Shown here piece after piece: positions 36,238 through 45,015 of a stretch of DNA of 64,000 nucleotides (positions are counted from its first letter, which is position 1; every line of letters begins with the position of its first letter). The stretch is from Dokdonia pacifica. Lineage in GTDB: Bacteria; Bacteroidota; Bacteroidia; Flavobacteriales; Flavobacteriaceae. The stretch spans positions 620,001 to 684,000 of the forward strand of contig NZ_FZNY01000001.1 in NCBI RefSeq assembly GCF_900188275.1, read 5' to 3'. The notes under the pieces are model-generated. The model made no database searches and was not told the origin of the DNA. It saw only the letters and a list, made by a program, of their open reading frames with translations. A program made the translations under genes and the position numbers.

Positions 36238-37524
36238 TTATAAATCTTGTTCTTGTAGTGTAGTAGAAGTGTCTATATTAGTATCACTTTCAGGAAAAGA
36301 AATTCCTTCTAGTTGCTTTTCTAAAGGTTGCATAATACTATCATATATAGGCTTGAGGTCTTCTGCTAATGGTTCTGAAGCGGGAAGATCTTCTTTAAAT
36401 GGATCAACTTGTCGTCCATTTTTCCAGAAACGATAACATACGTGTGGACCTCCCGTATTTCCTGTCATTCCAATAGTACCTATTACTTCACCTTGTCTTA
36501 CAAAGTCTCCAACACGTACTTTACGTTTTTGCATATGTAAGTATTGGGTTTCATAGGTTCCATTATGGCGTATTTTCACATAGTTTCCATTACCACCTCT
36601 GCGTTCTGATTTTGTCACAGTGCCATCTGCAGTAGCAAGAATAGGTGTTCCTATAGATCCTGCAAAATCTGTCCCTTTATGAGGACGCACTTTATAACCA
36701 TAATATTTTATACGTCTTTTTAAATTATATCTTGAAGAGACTCTATTAAACTTAAGTGGTCCTTTCAGAAATGCACGCCTAAGGTTGTCTCCTTTTTCAT
36801 CAAAATAATCAGATCCTCCCGGAAGTGAGTCATGTTCAAAGAGATAGGCATATACTGGTCTTCCTTTATGTTCAAAAACACTTGCTTTTATTCTTCCTAT
36901 TCCAGCAGCTATACTATCATTTACATATCGTTCTTCATACACTACTTTAAAACGATCTCCTTCTTGAAGTTTAAAAAAGTCTATCGTCCACGCATAAATA
37001 TCTGCCATTTTATAGGCTACTAGAACATTGGTGTCTAATTCATCAAATGTAGATGAGAGATTACTATTAATTATACCAGAAATTTCCCTTTCTACTATAG
37101 TAACTGGATGTGATTTTTCTGCTGCAATAATTTCATCTTGAAAATCTATCACTACATAATCTTCTTTATTTTTTTCATAAATAAAGACTTGCGCAGTCTC
37201 TGTAGTATCTTTTGATTTTAATAAGACATATGGCTTTCCTAAGTCTATTTTACGGGTATCAAAAACTTCCTTAATAGTATCTGAAATTTGCTGGATCGTA
37301 CCATAATCTACATGAGATTCAAAGAGTATTTTCCCAAAGCTATCTCCAGATTTTACAGTATCTCGCTCTACTATAAAGTCATCAAGCGTATATCCATAGG
37401 CTTGAAGTGGTGGTTTTTCAACAGTTTTTACTTCAGGAGCTGGTTCGGGCTTTTGTTCTTTATCACCACAAGCAACAATGCTTATAGCTAATAGTAGTAC
37501 CGTAAGTATTCTTCTTAAATTCAC
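36238..37524 (-). CDS. M23-family peptidoglycan endopeptidase, lipoprotein
   Basis: This 428-residue lipoprotein (lipobox LLAISIVAC) has an OapA/LysM-like middle region and a C-terminal M23 (LytM) domain. The first zinc motif is RPHKGTDF (H282, D286), and the domain continues QYLHMQKRKVRVGDFVRQGEVIG. The usual final HxH motif reads GGPHVCYRFW, with H361 but cysteine at 363 where the zinc-ligand histidine is expected; cysteine could still bind zinc. It probably trims peptidoglycan in the periplasm. It is 19 bp downstream of the dioxygenase gene. Confidence 0.88.
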   Translation of the reverse strand: MNLRRILTVLLLAISIVACGDKEQKPEPAPEVKTVEKPPLQAYGYTLDDFIVERDTVKSGDSFGKILFESHVDYGTIQQISDTIKEVFDTRKIDLGKPYVLLKSKDTTETAQVFIYEKNKEDYVVIDFQDEIIAAEKSHPVTIVEREISGIINSNLSSTFDELDTNVLVAYKMADIYAWTIDFFKLQEGDRFKVVYEERYVNDSIAAGIGRIKASVFEHKGRPVYAYLFEHDSLPGGSDYFDEKGDNLRRAFLKGPLKFNRVSSRYNLKRRIKYYGYKVRPHKGTDFAGSIGTPILATADGTVTKSERRGGNGNYVKIRHNGTYETQYLHMQKRKVRVGDFVRQGEVIGTIGMTGNTGGPHVCYRFWKNGRQVDPFKEDLPASEPLAEDLKPIYDSIMQPLEKQLEGISFPESDTNIDTSTTLQEQDL

Positions 37525-37543
37525 AGGTTTTAGTGTCTATTCT

Positions 37544-38482
37544 TTATACATCTTGTCCCCAATTTGCTAATTCTTCGGTTGTCCAAACATCTGGAAAGAA
37601 TATTCTACGCTGATATTTAGGGTGCATATATTTTGTCCATTCGCTTCCTCCTGTTGCTTCTACTACTTCTTTTCCATTATTTAAATAATGATTTGCTGTG
37701 TGGTAGTGCGACATTACCCATGTTACATTTACTGTATAATCATAATGACGCATTGCTTTTCGCAAGGCAGGATCATTTTGATCTGCTTCTGGGAGGGATT
37801 TGAATTTAGCGTACAAATTTATAGTATTATATTCTTTTGTGAATGCTATAAATTCATTTTTATATTTTTCTTCAAAAGCGTATAGTAAATAACTCTTTTT
37901 TCCAGTTTGGTAATTCTTTCCAGCAGCTTGCCAATATAGATGTTCTAAAGCATGCTCATAAGGGGTGTTTCTATCTATGGTTTCGCGAAAGCGGGCATCT
38001 ATTAAATTAATCAAATCTGTACTTGCAAACTCTATCTTTCTATACTGTGCGCTTTGAAATCCACTTGCGGGAGTTAATGTCTTTCTAAACTTCATGTATT
38101 GCTCTAGATCCATACCGTCTTTCATAATACTAAAAGAAGAGGTAAGTATATCAAAATAACGACTTATACGATTTAAGCGTGAGGCAAAAAATGTAGCTGT
38201 AAGGTTTTTATGGTGCGCCACTTGTTCTATTTCCCAAAGCACCATTTTAAATAAAATCTCTGTGAGCTGATGGTACATAATAAATACGTTCTCATCTGGG
38301 AAATTTGTGCGGGGTAATTGAAGGTTTAATAAGGCGTCTGTATGAATATAATCCCAATAGGTAATGGGTTTGCTTTGTAATAATCCTTCCAGATGATCAT
38401 CAAGATCTTGATCTATTTTTTCATACTTATCATCAAGGGCGTCTATAATACGCTCAATATCTGGTTCGATTTTTTTCTTCAT
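37544..38482 (-). CDS. Tryptophan 2,3-dioxygenase family protein
   Basis: This haem enzyme family opens the indole ring of tryptophan to give N-formylkynurenine. The 312-residue protein has the substrate-pocket motif FIMYHQLTEILFKMVLWE with H71, the conserved LTPASGFQSAQYRKIE (residues about 136-151) and, near the C terminus, NVTWVMSHYHTANHYL and EATGGSEW. The C-terminal part is close to bacterial TDO, though the first motif (HQLTEILFK rather than HQTYELWFK) is divergent, so the substrate is likely but not certain to be tryptophan. RFRET at about residue 170 is encoded by the iterated palindrome. Confidence 0.87.
   Translation of the reverse strand: MKKKIEPDIERIIDALDDKYEKIDQDLDDHLEGLLQSKPITYWDYIHTDALLNLQLPRTNFPDENVFIMYHQLTEILFKMVLWEIEQVAHHKNLTATFFASRLNRISRYFDILTSSFSIMKDGMDLEQYMKFRKTLTPASGFQSAQYRKIEFASTDLINLIDARFRETIDRNTPYEHALEHLYWQAAGKNYQTGKKSYLLYAFEEKYKNEFIAFTKEYNTINLYAKFKSLPEADQNDPALRKAMRHYDYTVNVTWVMSHYHTANHYLNNGKEVVEATGGSEWTKYMHPKYQRRIFFPDVWTTEELANWGQDV
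37981..37990. repeat. Iterated palindrome, copy 10 (inside the dioxygenase gene, core only)
   Basis: Core TTTCGCGAAA with right flank GCG; read as RFRET on the minus strand. Confidence 0.75.
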
Positions 38483-38490
38483 AGAGTTGG

Positions 38491-39294
38491 TTAATTATCT
38501 ACTACAATCCTAAAGGAATGCTTGAGTCCTTTAAATGCTTCTAAATCTGCTTTAAGAGATCCTACAGCTAAACTGGCTTTAATTCGAATAGGAACTTTAT
38601 TTTCATCATCGCTTACCCAAACAGTAAGACTTTCTTGTTCTTTAAACACACGCCCCGACTGTACTAAAGGTCTAAATTTAAGACATCTTATTTTACCAAA
38701 CTCTGTATTCATAACTTCTCTTCCAATAAAACGGAGTTTGAAAGGGTAATTTTCTTGATCAAAAAACATAGTTAGTGTAGTCTCATCACCTTCTTTAAGG
38801 TTTGTAGTATCCAAATGGTTACGCAAATAATAAAATGCCGACACCATATCTTGTACACCAATAGCTGTATCTATCGTATCACGCGTATTGTGTTTTCTAT
38901 TAAATACATGTGCTTTATGGTTTTGTTGATCAAAATCAATGACTTTATCTTTTGTATGTCCTCCCTCGTTGATTTTACGAATAAACTGATAAGGTAGATC
39001 TGTTTTTTTATCTATATAGCTCTCGTAATAATCTTCTACCTTAAAGAACCATCTAGACACACCGCTAGTCTCTCCATAACCTTTTACGTGATATACAGGA
39101 ATGTCATTATACTTTGAGTCTTCTACTGTAAGGGTTGCATATCCCGCAGTAATTAATCCATAATGTACTCGAAACTTAAACCACTCTCCTTCTTGATAGG
39201 CTGATTCTGTCTCTTGGGATTTTCCAATAGTAGTAACTAATAGCAAAACTCCTATTAAAAGCAATTGTCTTATATGTTTTACCGATGTTCTCAT
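38491..39294 (-). CDS. DUF3108 domain protein, periplasmic
   Basis: This 267-residue exported protein has a signal peptide (HIRQLLLIGVLLLVTTIGKS). The DUF3108 beta-rich domain shows as EGEWFKFRVHYGLITAGYATLTVED and the later KVPIRIKASLAVGSLKADLEAF. Members are predicted lipid- or polymer-binding periplasmic proteins of unknown role. It is first in a probable operon with tryptophan dioxygenase (8 bp gap), the M23 peptidase and pgi, and has its own -7 element upstream. Confidence 0.85.
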   Translation of the reverse strand: MRTSVKHIRQLLLIGVLLLVTTIGKSQETESAYQEGEWFKFRVHYGLITAGYATLTVEDSKYNDIPVYHVKGYGETSGVSRWFFKVEDYYESYIDKKTDLPYQFIRKINEGGHTKDKVIDFDQQNHKAHVFNRKHNTRDTIDTAIGVQDMVSAFYYLRNHLDTTNLKEGDETTLTMFFDQENYPFKLRFIGREVMNTEFGKIRCLKFRPLVQSGRVFKEQESLTVWVSDDENKVPIRIKASLAVGSLKADLEAFKGLKHSFRIVVDN

Positions 39295-39342
39295 GCTTGG
39301 TAAGATTTGGTTATTTAGTAGGAGTATTTACAATAGTTATTC

Positions 39343-39350
39343 CAAAAATA
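39343..39350 (-). promoter_or_regulatory. Candidate -7 element of the DUF3108/TDO/M23/pgi operon
   Basis: TATTTTTG on the minus strand fits TAnnTTTG exactly, 49 bases before the ATG. Confidence 0.45.
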
Positions 39351-39358
39351 CTATAATA

Positions 39359-39390
39359 AAAAACTTCGCCCTATAAAGGACGAAGTTTTT
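39359..39390. terminator. Orphan terminator-like hairpin
   Basis: A 10-bp stem AAAAACTTCG/CGAAGTTTTT with a 12-base loop and T tracts on both strands. No known gene ends here: it lies upstream of both neighbouring genes. It may insulate the DUF3108 promoter or end an unrecognised small RNA. Confidence 0.6.
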
Positions 39391-39697
39391 GTCCAAATAT
39401 TGTGTTAAGTACTTTATAAAGTTATTATTGAATCCTCTGCGATTATACCATTAAAATTAAATCTAAGCTAAAATAATACACGCCGAGCTACATAAGCATT
39501 AAAATAATTAATGGGCTTACTTTATATATTAGGTAAAAAGATGCATCACACAAAATGGGGTTGAAAAAACACCTAGAGTAACTGAAAATCTCAAATAAAT
39601 TTCATGCAATTCAGAAAGGAAAAACAATCATTCAGAAAAAAAAGTTATATCTAAGGTATACGAGTTGTAAATTTAACAAAAATCTATTCTTGAGTTT

Positions 39698-41557
39698 ATG
39701 AAACAACTAGCTATTATAATATTTTTTCTCTCTGTAACATCTATTGCACAAGAAAAAAGTTTGGATAGTATAGGTCAAGCTTTACAAAAACACCAAGACA
39801 GGGATACCACTCGCGTAAGTCTACTGATTGATTATACAAAATATCATCAAGTACGAAACATAGACAGTATGCTCCCTTTAGTAAACGAAGCTATTGCTAT
39901 TTCTGATGAATTAGGGTATAAAAAAGGTGCAGGGTATTCTCGTAATACACTGGCGACTTATTTTCTAATGAAGGGAGAAATAGAAAACGCCCTAACAAAA
40001 GCTCTTGAAGCAAATACGATCCTTCAAAAAATAAATGATGTAAATAATCTTACTTTTAATAATAATCTTCTTGCTCGCATATATTCAAGAGACGGTCGAC
40101 CAGAAAAGGCACTAGCAATGCACTTAAATAATATCCAACTCATAAAAAACAAACCTGCTAGTGATCAAAAAGGTGGTTTTTATTATTATACAGCACAAGC
40201 ATATGAGATTTTAGATAGTCTTGATCAGGCACAAATGATGTATCAAGAGGCATACAAAATAAGCGAGAAAGCAAACTTCTCTCTAGGCAAAGTGCTATCA
40301 TCTGCAGCGTTAGGGAATCTTTACAATAAGCGCAATGAATTTGCTAAAGCCATCCCTCCGCTTACAGAAGCACTTGCTTTCCATAGAGTACACAAACAAT
40401 CTTACTCTGTCGCAAATACTCAATTTGCCCTTGCCCATAGTTATGCAAATATTGGAGAGCACGCAGAAGCCTTAAAACGCAATGAGGAAGCCATAACTAT
40501 ATACAAGAATCAAGATAGAAAAGTAGACCTTCGTAACGCTTACCGAAATCACATAAGTTATCATGCTGCAGTACATAATCTCAAGGGTGAAAATGAAGCT
40601 CTGAAAAATTACCATCGCATCAATGACTCTATTTTCTCTACAGAAAAGGTTCAGGTAATCGAAGAATTACAAACCAAATATGAAACAGAAAAAATAACAG
40701 CACAAAAAGATGCCGCCGAAGCTCAAGTTGCGCTTGCCAAAGCTGAAGTCGATCGTAATCGTACATTTTTCATAGGAGCTCTTATTGCGATATTACTTCT
40801 TTTAGTGACTGCTATACTTTATTACGGGAGACTTAAAGCAAAGAAAAAAGCGGAACTCATTACCTTGGAACTACGCGAAACACAAAAACGTCTTGCTTTA
40901 GAAAAACAATATCGTAACAGTGAACTCAAAGCTCTCAAAGCTCAAATGAATCCACATTTTATTTTTAATGCACTCAATTCTATACAAGAATATATTATCC
41001 TAAACGAAAAAAACCTAGCGAGTGATTATTTAGGCAAATTTGCAGATCTTATGCGTACATATCTAGATCATAGCGATGCTGGTTTTATTACAGTACAAGA
41101 AGAAATAGAAAGTCTACATATGTACCTTGACCTCGAAGCATTGCGATTTGAAGACACTTTGACCTACAAGATAAATGTAGATAAAAACATACAGCCAGAT
41201 ACTATAAAACTCCCTACCATGCTTATACAGCCCTATGTAGAAAATGCGTTAAAACACGGATTGCTTCACAAAGATGGAGAACGCATACTTCAAATTTCTT
41301 TCACACAGTCTAAAAAGGAAATTATATCCTGCACCATACAAGATAACGGGATAGGTAGGAAAGCTTCAGCGATTATGAAAGAACAACAAGGAGTCATGCA
41401 TCAATCATTTGCTACACAAGCAAATGAAAACAGATTGCAACTCTTAAATTATAAAGAGAATAAAAAAATAGGTGTAGAAATTATAGATCTATATGATCAA
41501 TTAGGTAATGTGCAAGGCACAAAAGTAACACTAGACATACCTCTTTTAAAACCGTAA
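39698..41557 (+). CDS. LytS-type sensor histidine kinase with TPR sensor region
   Basis: This 619-residue two-component sensor has a signal peptide (AIIIFFLSVTSIAQ) and periplasmic TPR repeats from about residue 30 to 300 (e.g. GYSRNTLATYFLMKGEIENALTKALEAN). One membrane helix (TFFIGALIAILLLLVTAILYYG, about 355-376), a coiled coil and a His_kinase (LytS/YehU-type) domain follow. The phosphorylated histidine is H420 in AQMNPHFIFNALNSIQEYI, and the ATP-binding N box is PYVENALKHGLLHK with the DNGIGR motif. It lies 3 bp before its LytTR regulator. Confidence 0.95.
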   Translation: MKQLAIIIFFLSVTSIAQEKSLDSIGQALQKHQDRDTTRVSLLIDYTKYHQVRNIDSMLPLVNEAIAISDELGYKKGAGYSRNTLATYFLMKGEIENALTKALEANTILQKINDVNNLTFNNNLLARIYSRDGRPEKALAMHLNNIQLIKNKPASDQKGGFYYYTAQAYEILDSLDQAQMMYQEAYKISEKANFSLGKVLSSAALGNLYNKRNEFAKAIPPLTEALAFHRVHKQSYSVANTQFALAHSYANIGEHAEALKRNEEAITIYKNQDRKVDLRNAYRNHISYHAAVHNLKGENEALKNYHRINDSIFSTEKVQVIEELQTKYETEKITAQKDAAEAQVALAKAEVDRNRTFFIGALIAILLLLVTAILYYGRLKAKKKAELITLELRETQKRLALEKQYRNSELKALKAQMNPHFIFNALNSIQEYIILNEKNLASDYLGKFADLMRTYLDHSDAGFITVQEEIESLHMYLDLEALRFEDTLTYKINVDKNIQPDTIKLPTMLIQPYVENALKHGLLHKDGERILQISFTQSKKEIISCTIQDNGIGRKASAIMKEQQGVMHQSFATQANENRLQLLNYKENKKIGVEIIDLYDQLGNVQGTKVTLDIPLLKP

Positions 41558-41560
41558 TAC

Positions 41561-42310
41561 ATGAAAGCAATAGTTATAGATGATGAGAAACGGGCTCGTA
41601 ACCTTCTACACATACTTATTACAGAAAACTGCCCTAAAATAAAGGAAATATATGAAGCTTCTAATCTATTGGACGGTATAGATATTATTAAAAAAGAAGA
41701 ACCTAATATTGTTTTTTTAGATATCGAAATGCCAAAACATTCTGGGTTAGAGATTCTCAATTTTATTGATAAAGACATCTTAAATTTTGAAATCATATTT
41801 ACAACTGCATACAGTGAATATGCTATAAAAGCTTTTCAACTAGCAGCTATAGATTACTTATTAAAACCAATACGTCCCAATCAGGTTAAAGAAGCTGTAA
41901 ACAAAGCAATTAAAGTAATTGGAAAGTCAGAAATTCATCTAAAATTAGAGGCACTCAAAGAAAGTTTTACCAAAAAATCATTTGAAAAAATTGCACTCCC
42001 TGTAGCAAATAGCATCAAATTTATGCCTTTTGACGCTATTATCATGTTACAAGCAGATGGCATGTATACAAAAGTATATACACGAGATGAAGGCACGATA
42101 TTGATTACAAAACCTTTAAAACACTACGTAGATCTATTCAAAAATAATCATCTCTTTTATAAACCGCATCGCTCATATCTCATTAATTTATCGTGTATTA
42201 AAGAATATGTTAAAAGCGATGGTGGTTACATTATCATGGATAATGAAGAGATCGTTTCGATTTCCAGAGATAAAAAAGAAGAGTTCCTTACGTTAGTGAC
42301 AAATCTCTAA
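41561..42310 (+). CDS. LytTR-family response regulator
   Basis: This 249-residue partner of the kinase has a receiver domain (acidic pocket D7/D8, phosphorylated D54 in IVFLDIEMP, conserved TAYSEYAIKAF and K in LLKPI). A C-terminal LytTR DNA-binding domain follows, from about residue 145 (GMYTKVYTRDE, HRSYLINLSCIKEY). LytTR proteins bind direct repeats upstream of target genes. The likely target is not stated by the sequence, but the surface lipoprotein gene 216 bp downstream is the natural candidate. Confidence 0.95.
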   Translation: MKAIVIDDEKRARNLLHILITENCPKIKEIYEASNLLDGIDIIKKEEPNIVFLDIEMPKHSGLEILNFIDKDILNFEIIFTTAYSEYAIKAFQLAAIDYLLKPIRPNQVKEAVNKAIKVIGKSEIHLKLEALKESFTKKSFEKIALPVANSIKFMPFDAIIMLQADGMYTKVYTRDEGTILITKPLKHYVDLFKNNHLFYKPHRSYLINLSCIKEYVKSDGGYIIMDNEEIVSISRDKKEEFLTLVTNL

Positions 42311-42363
42311 TAAACATAGTACACGCTATCATATTTTTTTGATACATACGGGACTGTTTATAA

Positions 42364-42385
42364 ATACGCTTTCGCGAAAGCGTAT
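42364..42385. repeat. Iterated palindrome, copy 11 (intergenic, 22 bp)
   Basis: Perfect 22-bp form between the response regulator and the repeat lipoprotein genes, 141 bp before the lipoprotein ATG. Confidence 0.92.
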
Positions 42386-42526
42386 AACACAACCCAACCA
42401 TTAAAGTAGTATCACATAAAAAACGTTGTTTAGAAGTAAATTAGGTGATTCAGAAACTTCTTCAATATCCAGGCAAGTTCTCCAAGTATTTTCGTGGTCA
42501 GAAAAACCAAAATCATTCTTTTAATT

Positions 42527-44689
42527 ATGAAGACCATTAAATTCCTTTCTATCCTTTGCTTTGCTTTTATAACAATGCTTAGCTGCGAGCAAGACGATTT
42601 CATAGAACACGAAGAAACCCTTATTACAGCAAACAGTACCACAACAACCAATGCTGTCATTATAGGAAATCGTAATAGACTTAAACAAAGACCAAGACGT
42701 AATTACAAAAGTGTCATTGTAGTAGACGATCCAACAAACTCTGTTACAAATGCGGTGGTACAATACACACCTATAGACGGAGAAAATCCATTTCCAGAGC
42801 CTTTTGAAATGGAAGTATCTAGCATACGTAAAAGCATCCGTAAAATGCAAAAAACACAATCCATGCTTAACGACGATCATTTGTTTCCAGTTGGAAAACC
42901 TTTTCAACAAACAGCCACTTTATATAATGAACTTGGAGAGCCCGTTGGAGATCAAAGTGAGACTTGGGTAACGGCACAAGATAATGACGGAACCGATGTA
43001 AATCACATTGAAAGTCTTTACCTATCACCAAGCAGTGTATCAATCCCAATACGTTTACGAACAGATCAACCAGAAGGCATTACCGTATTTGCTCGTGTTG
43101 AGTTGTACGGTAGAATTCTCATTAAAGGAGAACCTTTAGAAATGGAAATGACTGTCTATGATGAAACCGATGGGAATATAGGACTCACAGGAACTGCTAT
43201 AGCACAGTTAGAAGAACTTACAGGAGGAAGTGATATTGTACCTGGCGATGAGTTGCAAATCTCTGTCACTACAAAAGATGCAAGTGGCCAAACCATTGAT
43301 GAAGATTATTTTATTACTCCAGTAACACTTTCACCTAATTCAAATACCATACGAAACTCAGCGTCATTTGTTTTTGGAGAAACCATGTATGTAGAAACAC
43401 GAGTAACTGCTGAAACTGGTTCTAATATCGACAAATTAACTACTGTTATCATACCATTAGAAGGACAAGACTTTGAACCTTTTGAACTGGAATTATTTCC
43501 TGTTTCAGAAAATGAAAATACCATTAAGTTTAGATCTGTTGGTTATGAAAACCCAACATTTGTAAGTGCTGTAGGAGCCACACAAAATGTAATACATCAA
43601 ATAACCATTACAGACACTGATGGAAACATTACAGAAGGGACCGTACAAAGTGCCGTTACACTACTTGAAGGAATTACTCACAATCCTAAACATATTATAA
43701 AACCTAATGGCACAACGCGTATTCGTATGAGGCTAAAGAATCCTATTGCGCAAGATGTAGCGTATGCTACAATGATGATTCCTTCTGGTATTGTTGAAGG
43801 AGAAGTTGATATTATCACCCTAGAAGCCATTAGTACTACTGACGGCGATATACATCGTATAGATGGTGATTTTGTATACGACTATATAAGCAATAATCCT
43901 GACGGTACGGACTATACAACTCAGGTCACTACATACAACTCGGCAAATGAACCTATAGGAATAGAAGATGTGACTTTTACAATAGAAGATAGACAAGCGC
44001 CATATGAATTTACTCAAACAGTGATTACTAAAAATAGTACAGGTGTTATTCGTATTAAAGGTCAAGTCGAAGCAAAGCCTGCTTCCGGAGCACCAATTAA
44101 TAGTTCTGGCCCAATAAATAACCGTATTGTCATACCAGAAGGAAATCTAGATGGTACTGCTTTAGAAATGACCCTAGCATTGCAACCTGATGCAAACAAC
44201 CCAGATCTTTATAATTTTGATGGAATCTATGGAGATGTCAATACAGATGTATTCAATACGCAATATGAAACCGAAGTGACACTACTGAACGAATTAGATG
44301 AAATCCTAGGTAGCACAAATGTAGTTTTTGATGTTGAAGAAGAAGAAATCATAGAAATCACACAAGCCTCTTTAACTCAAAACAATGACGAGGAGAGCTT
44401 CACTTTTTCAATAGAAATACCAGAAAGCAGCACTGAATTTATAGAACAAGTAAATGTCTTTCTTACCCCGCAAGACGGCGGAAGCGATGCAGATCCCGAG
44501 GATTTTACTTTAGAGTATGTAGACAACACTTTTGACGGCAAGTTATACCTCAATAATTTTGTAACCTTTGCCGATCCTGATAGCGTTATAGACATGTTAT
44601 ATTCTGCTGAAGTTACCGTGGGGATTTCTGATGGAAACGGCGGTTATATCCCTTTATTACTAATATATGCTCTAACTGGAGAAGAATAA
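42527..44689 (+). CDS. Large repeat lipoprotein of unknown family
   Basis: This 720-residue lipoprotein (start ATG 42527; lipobox FITMLSC) may use a signal for surface export (CEQDDF after the cysteine). A GTG at 42494 would add residues before the signal and is rejected. The mature protein has about five or six diverged repeats of 100-120 residues. Each has a strand of the form ...V.T.N..NEPIG...  (QTATLYNELGEPVGDQS, QISVTTKDASGQTIDED, TTQVTTYNSANEPIGIED, TEVTLLNELDEILGST), followed by a hydrophobic strand and IPEG or IPLEG. This suggests a string of Ig-like domains. I cannot name the family. Confidence 0.72.
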   Translation: MKTIKFLSILCFAFITMLSCEQDDFIEHEETLITANSTTTTNAVIIGNRNRLKQRPRRNYKSVIVVDDPTNSVTNAVVQYTPIDGENPFPEPFEMEVSSIRKSIRKMQKTQSMLNDDHLFPVGKPFQQTATLYNELGEPVGDQSETWVTAQDNDGTDVNHIESLYLSPSSVSIPIRLRTDQPEGITVFARVELYGRILIKGEPLEMEMTVYDETDGNIGLTGTAIAQLEELTGGSDIVPGDELQISVTTKDASGQTIDEDYFITPVTLSPNSNTIRNSASFVFGETMYVETRVTAETGSNIDKLTTVIIPLEGQDFEPFELELFPVSENENTIKFRSVGYENPTFVSAVGATQNVIHQITITDTDGNITEGTVQSAVTLLEGITHNPKHIIKPNGTTRIRMRLKNPIAQDVAYATMMIPSGIVEGEVDIITLEAISTTDGDIHRIDGDFVYDYISNNPDGTDYTTQVTTYNSANEPIGIEDVTFTIEDRQAPYEFTQTVITKNSTGVIRIKGQVEAKPASGAPINSSGPINNRIVIPEGNLDGTALEMTLALQPDANNPDLYNFDGIYGDVNTDVFNTQYETEVTLLNELDEILGSTNVVFDVEEEEIIEITQASLTQNNDEESFTFSIEIPESSTEFIEQVNVFLTPQDGGSDADPEDFTLEYVDNTFDGKLYLNNFVTFADPDSVIDMLYSAEVTVGISDGNGGYIPLLLIYALTGEE

Positions 44690-44703
44690 CCAACATATAC
44701 ATT

Positions 44704-44766
44704 AAAAACGTGTTGGGGGACACGTTTTTTAAAAGAAGGCTTACCTATAATGAGGTAAGTCTTTTT
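44704..44766 (+). terminator. Tandem terminators of the repeat lipoprotein gene
   Basis: Stem AAAAACGTGT/ACACGTTTTT (44704-44729) with a GC-rich loop is followed by a second stem CTTACCT/AGGTAAG (44740-44759) and seven T residues. Tandem terminators imply strong insulation. Confidence 0.85.
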
Positions 44767-44801
44767 TATTTAAATCAAATACATTCAGATACTTTTTTGA
44801 T

Positions 44802-44889
44802 TATACGCTTTCGCGAAATCGAGCTTGCGAGACCTGCCTGCCTGAAGGCAGGTTCACAACCAGAGGGAGAGTGAAACGGTAAAGCGCAC
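44802..44889. repeat. Composite repeat (contains palindrome copy 12)
   Basis: It begins TATACGCTTTCGCGAAA (44802-44818), then carries a perfect inner inverted repeat ACCTGCCT/AGGCAGGT (44832-44853), and ends GGGAGAGTGAAACGGTAAAGCGC (44865-44887). That tail matches the reverse complement of the left part of the element at 49166-49236, which places both in one family of split palindromes. Confidence 0.65.
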
Positions 44890-45015
44890 AAAAAACAAAT
44901 ACCATATCATCAAAAAGATACGCTTTAGAAATAAATACGGTTACTCAGAAAGTCTCCATCTAATTTTTATCCATTAGAAAATACTTTAGCCTCAAGAAAA
45001 CAAAACCATAGTACA

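Larger units (their letters stand above)
39295..39697. other. 403-bp region between divergent DUF3108 and histidine kinase genes
   Basis: It contains the -7 element of the DUF3108 operon at its left end and, 9 bp behind it, an isolated terminator-like hairpin. The remaining 300 bp are AT-rich with no convincing ORF or exact -7 box for the kinase gene. Confidence 0.6.
44690..45015. other. 326-bp intergenic region with two terminators and a composite repeat
   Basis: It holds the two terminator hairpins at 44704-44766, then the composite repeat at 44802-44889, then an AT-rich stretch with TACTTTAG at 44982-44989 (one mismatch from the -7 consensus) 26 bases before the next gene. Confidence 0.65.

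Noticed and set aside
42521-42910. Minus-strand open frame of 129 codons under the repeat lipoprotein
   Set aside because: No conserved motif; it overlaps a lipoprotein with a good signal sequence and terminators in the opposite direction.
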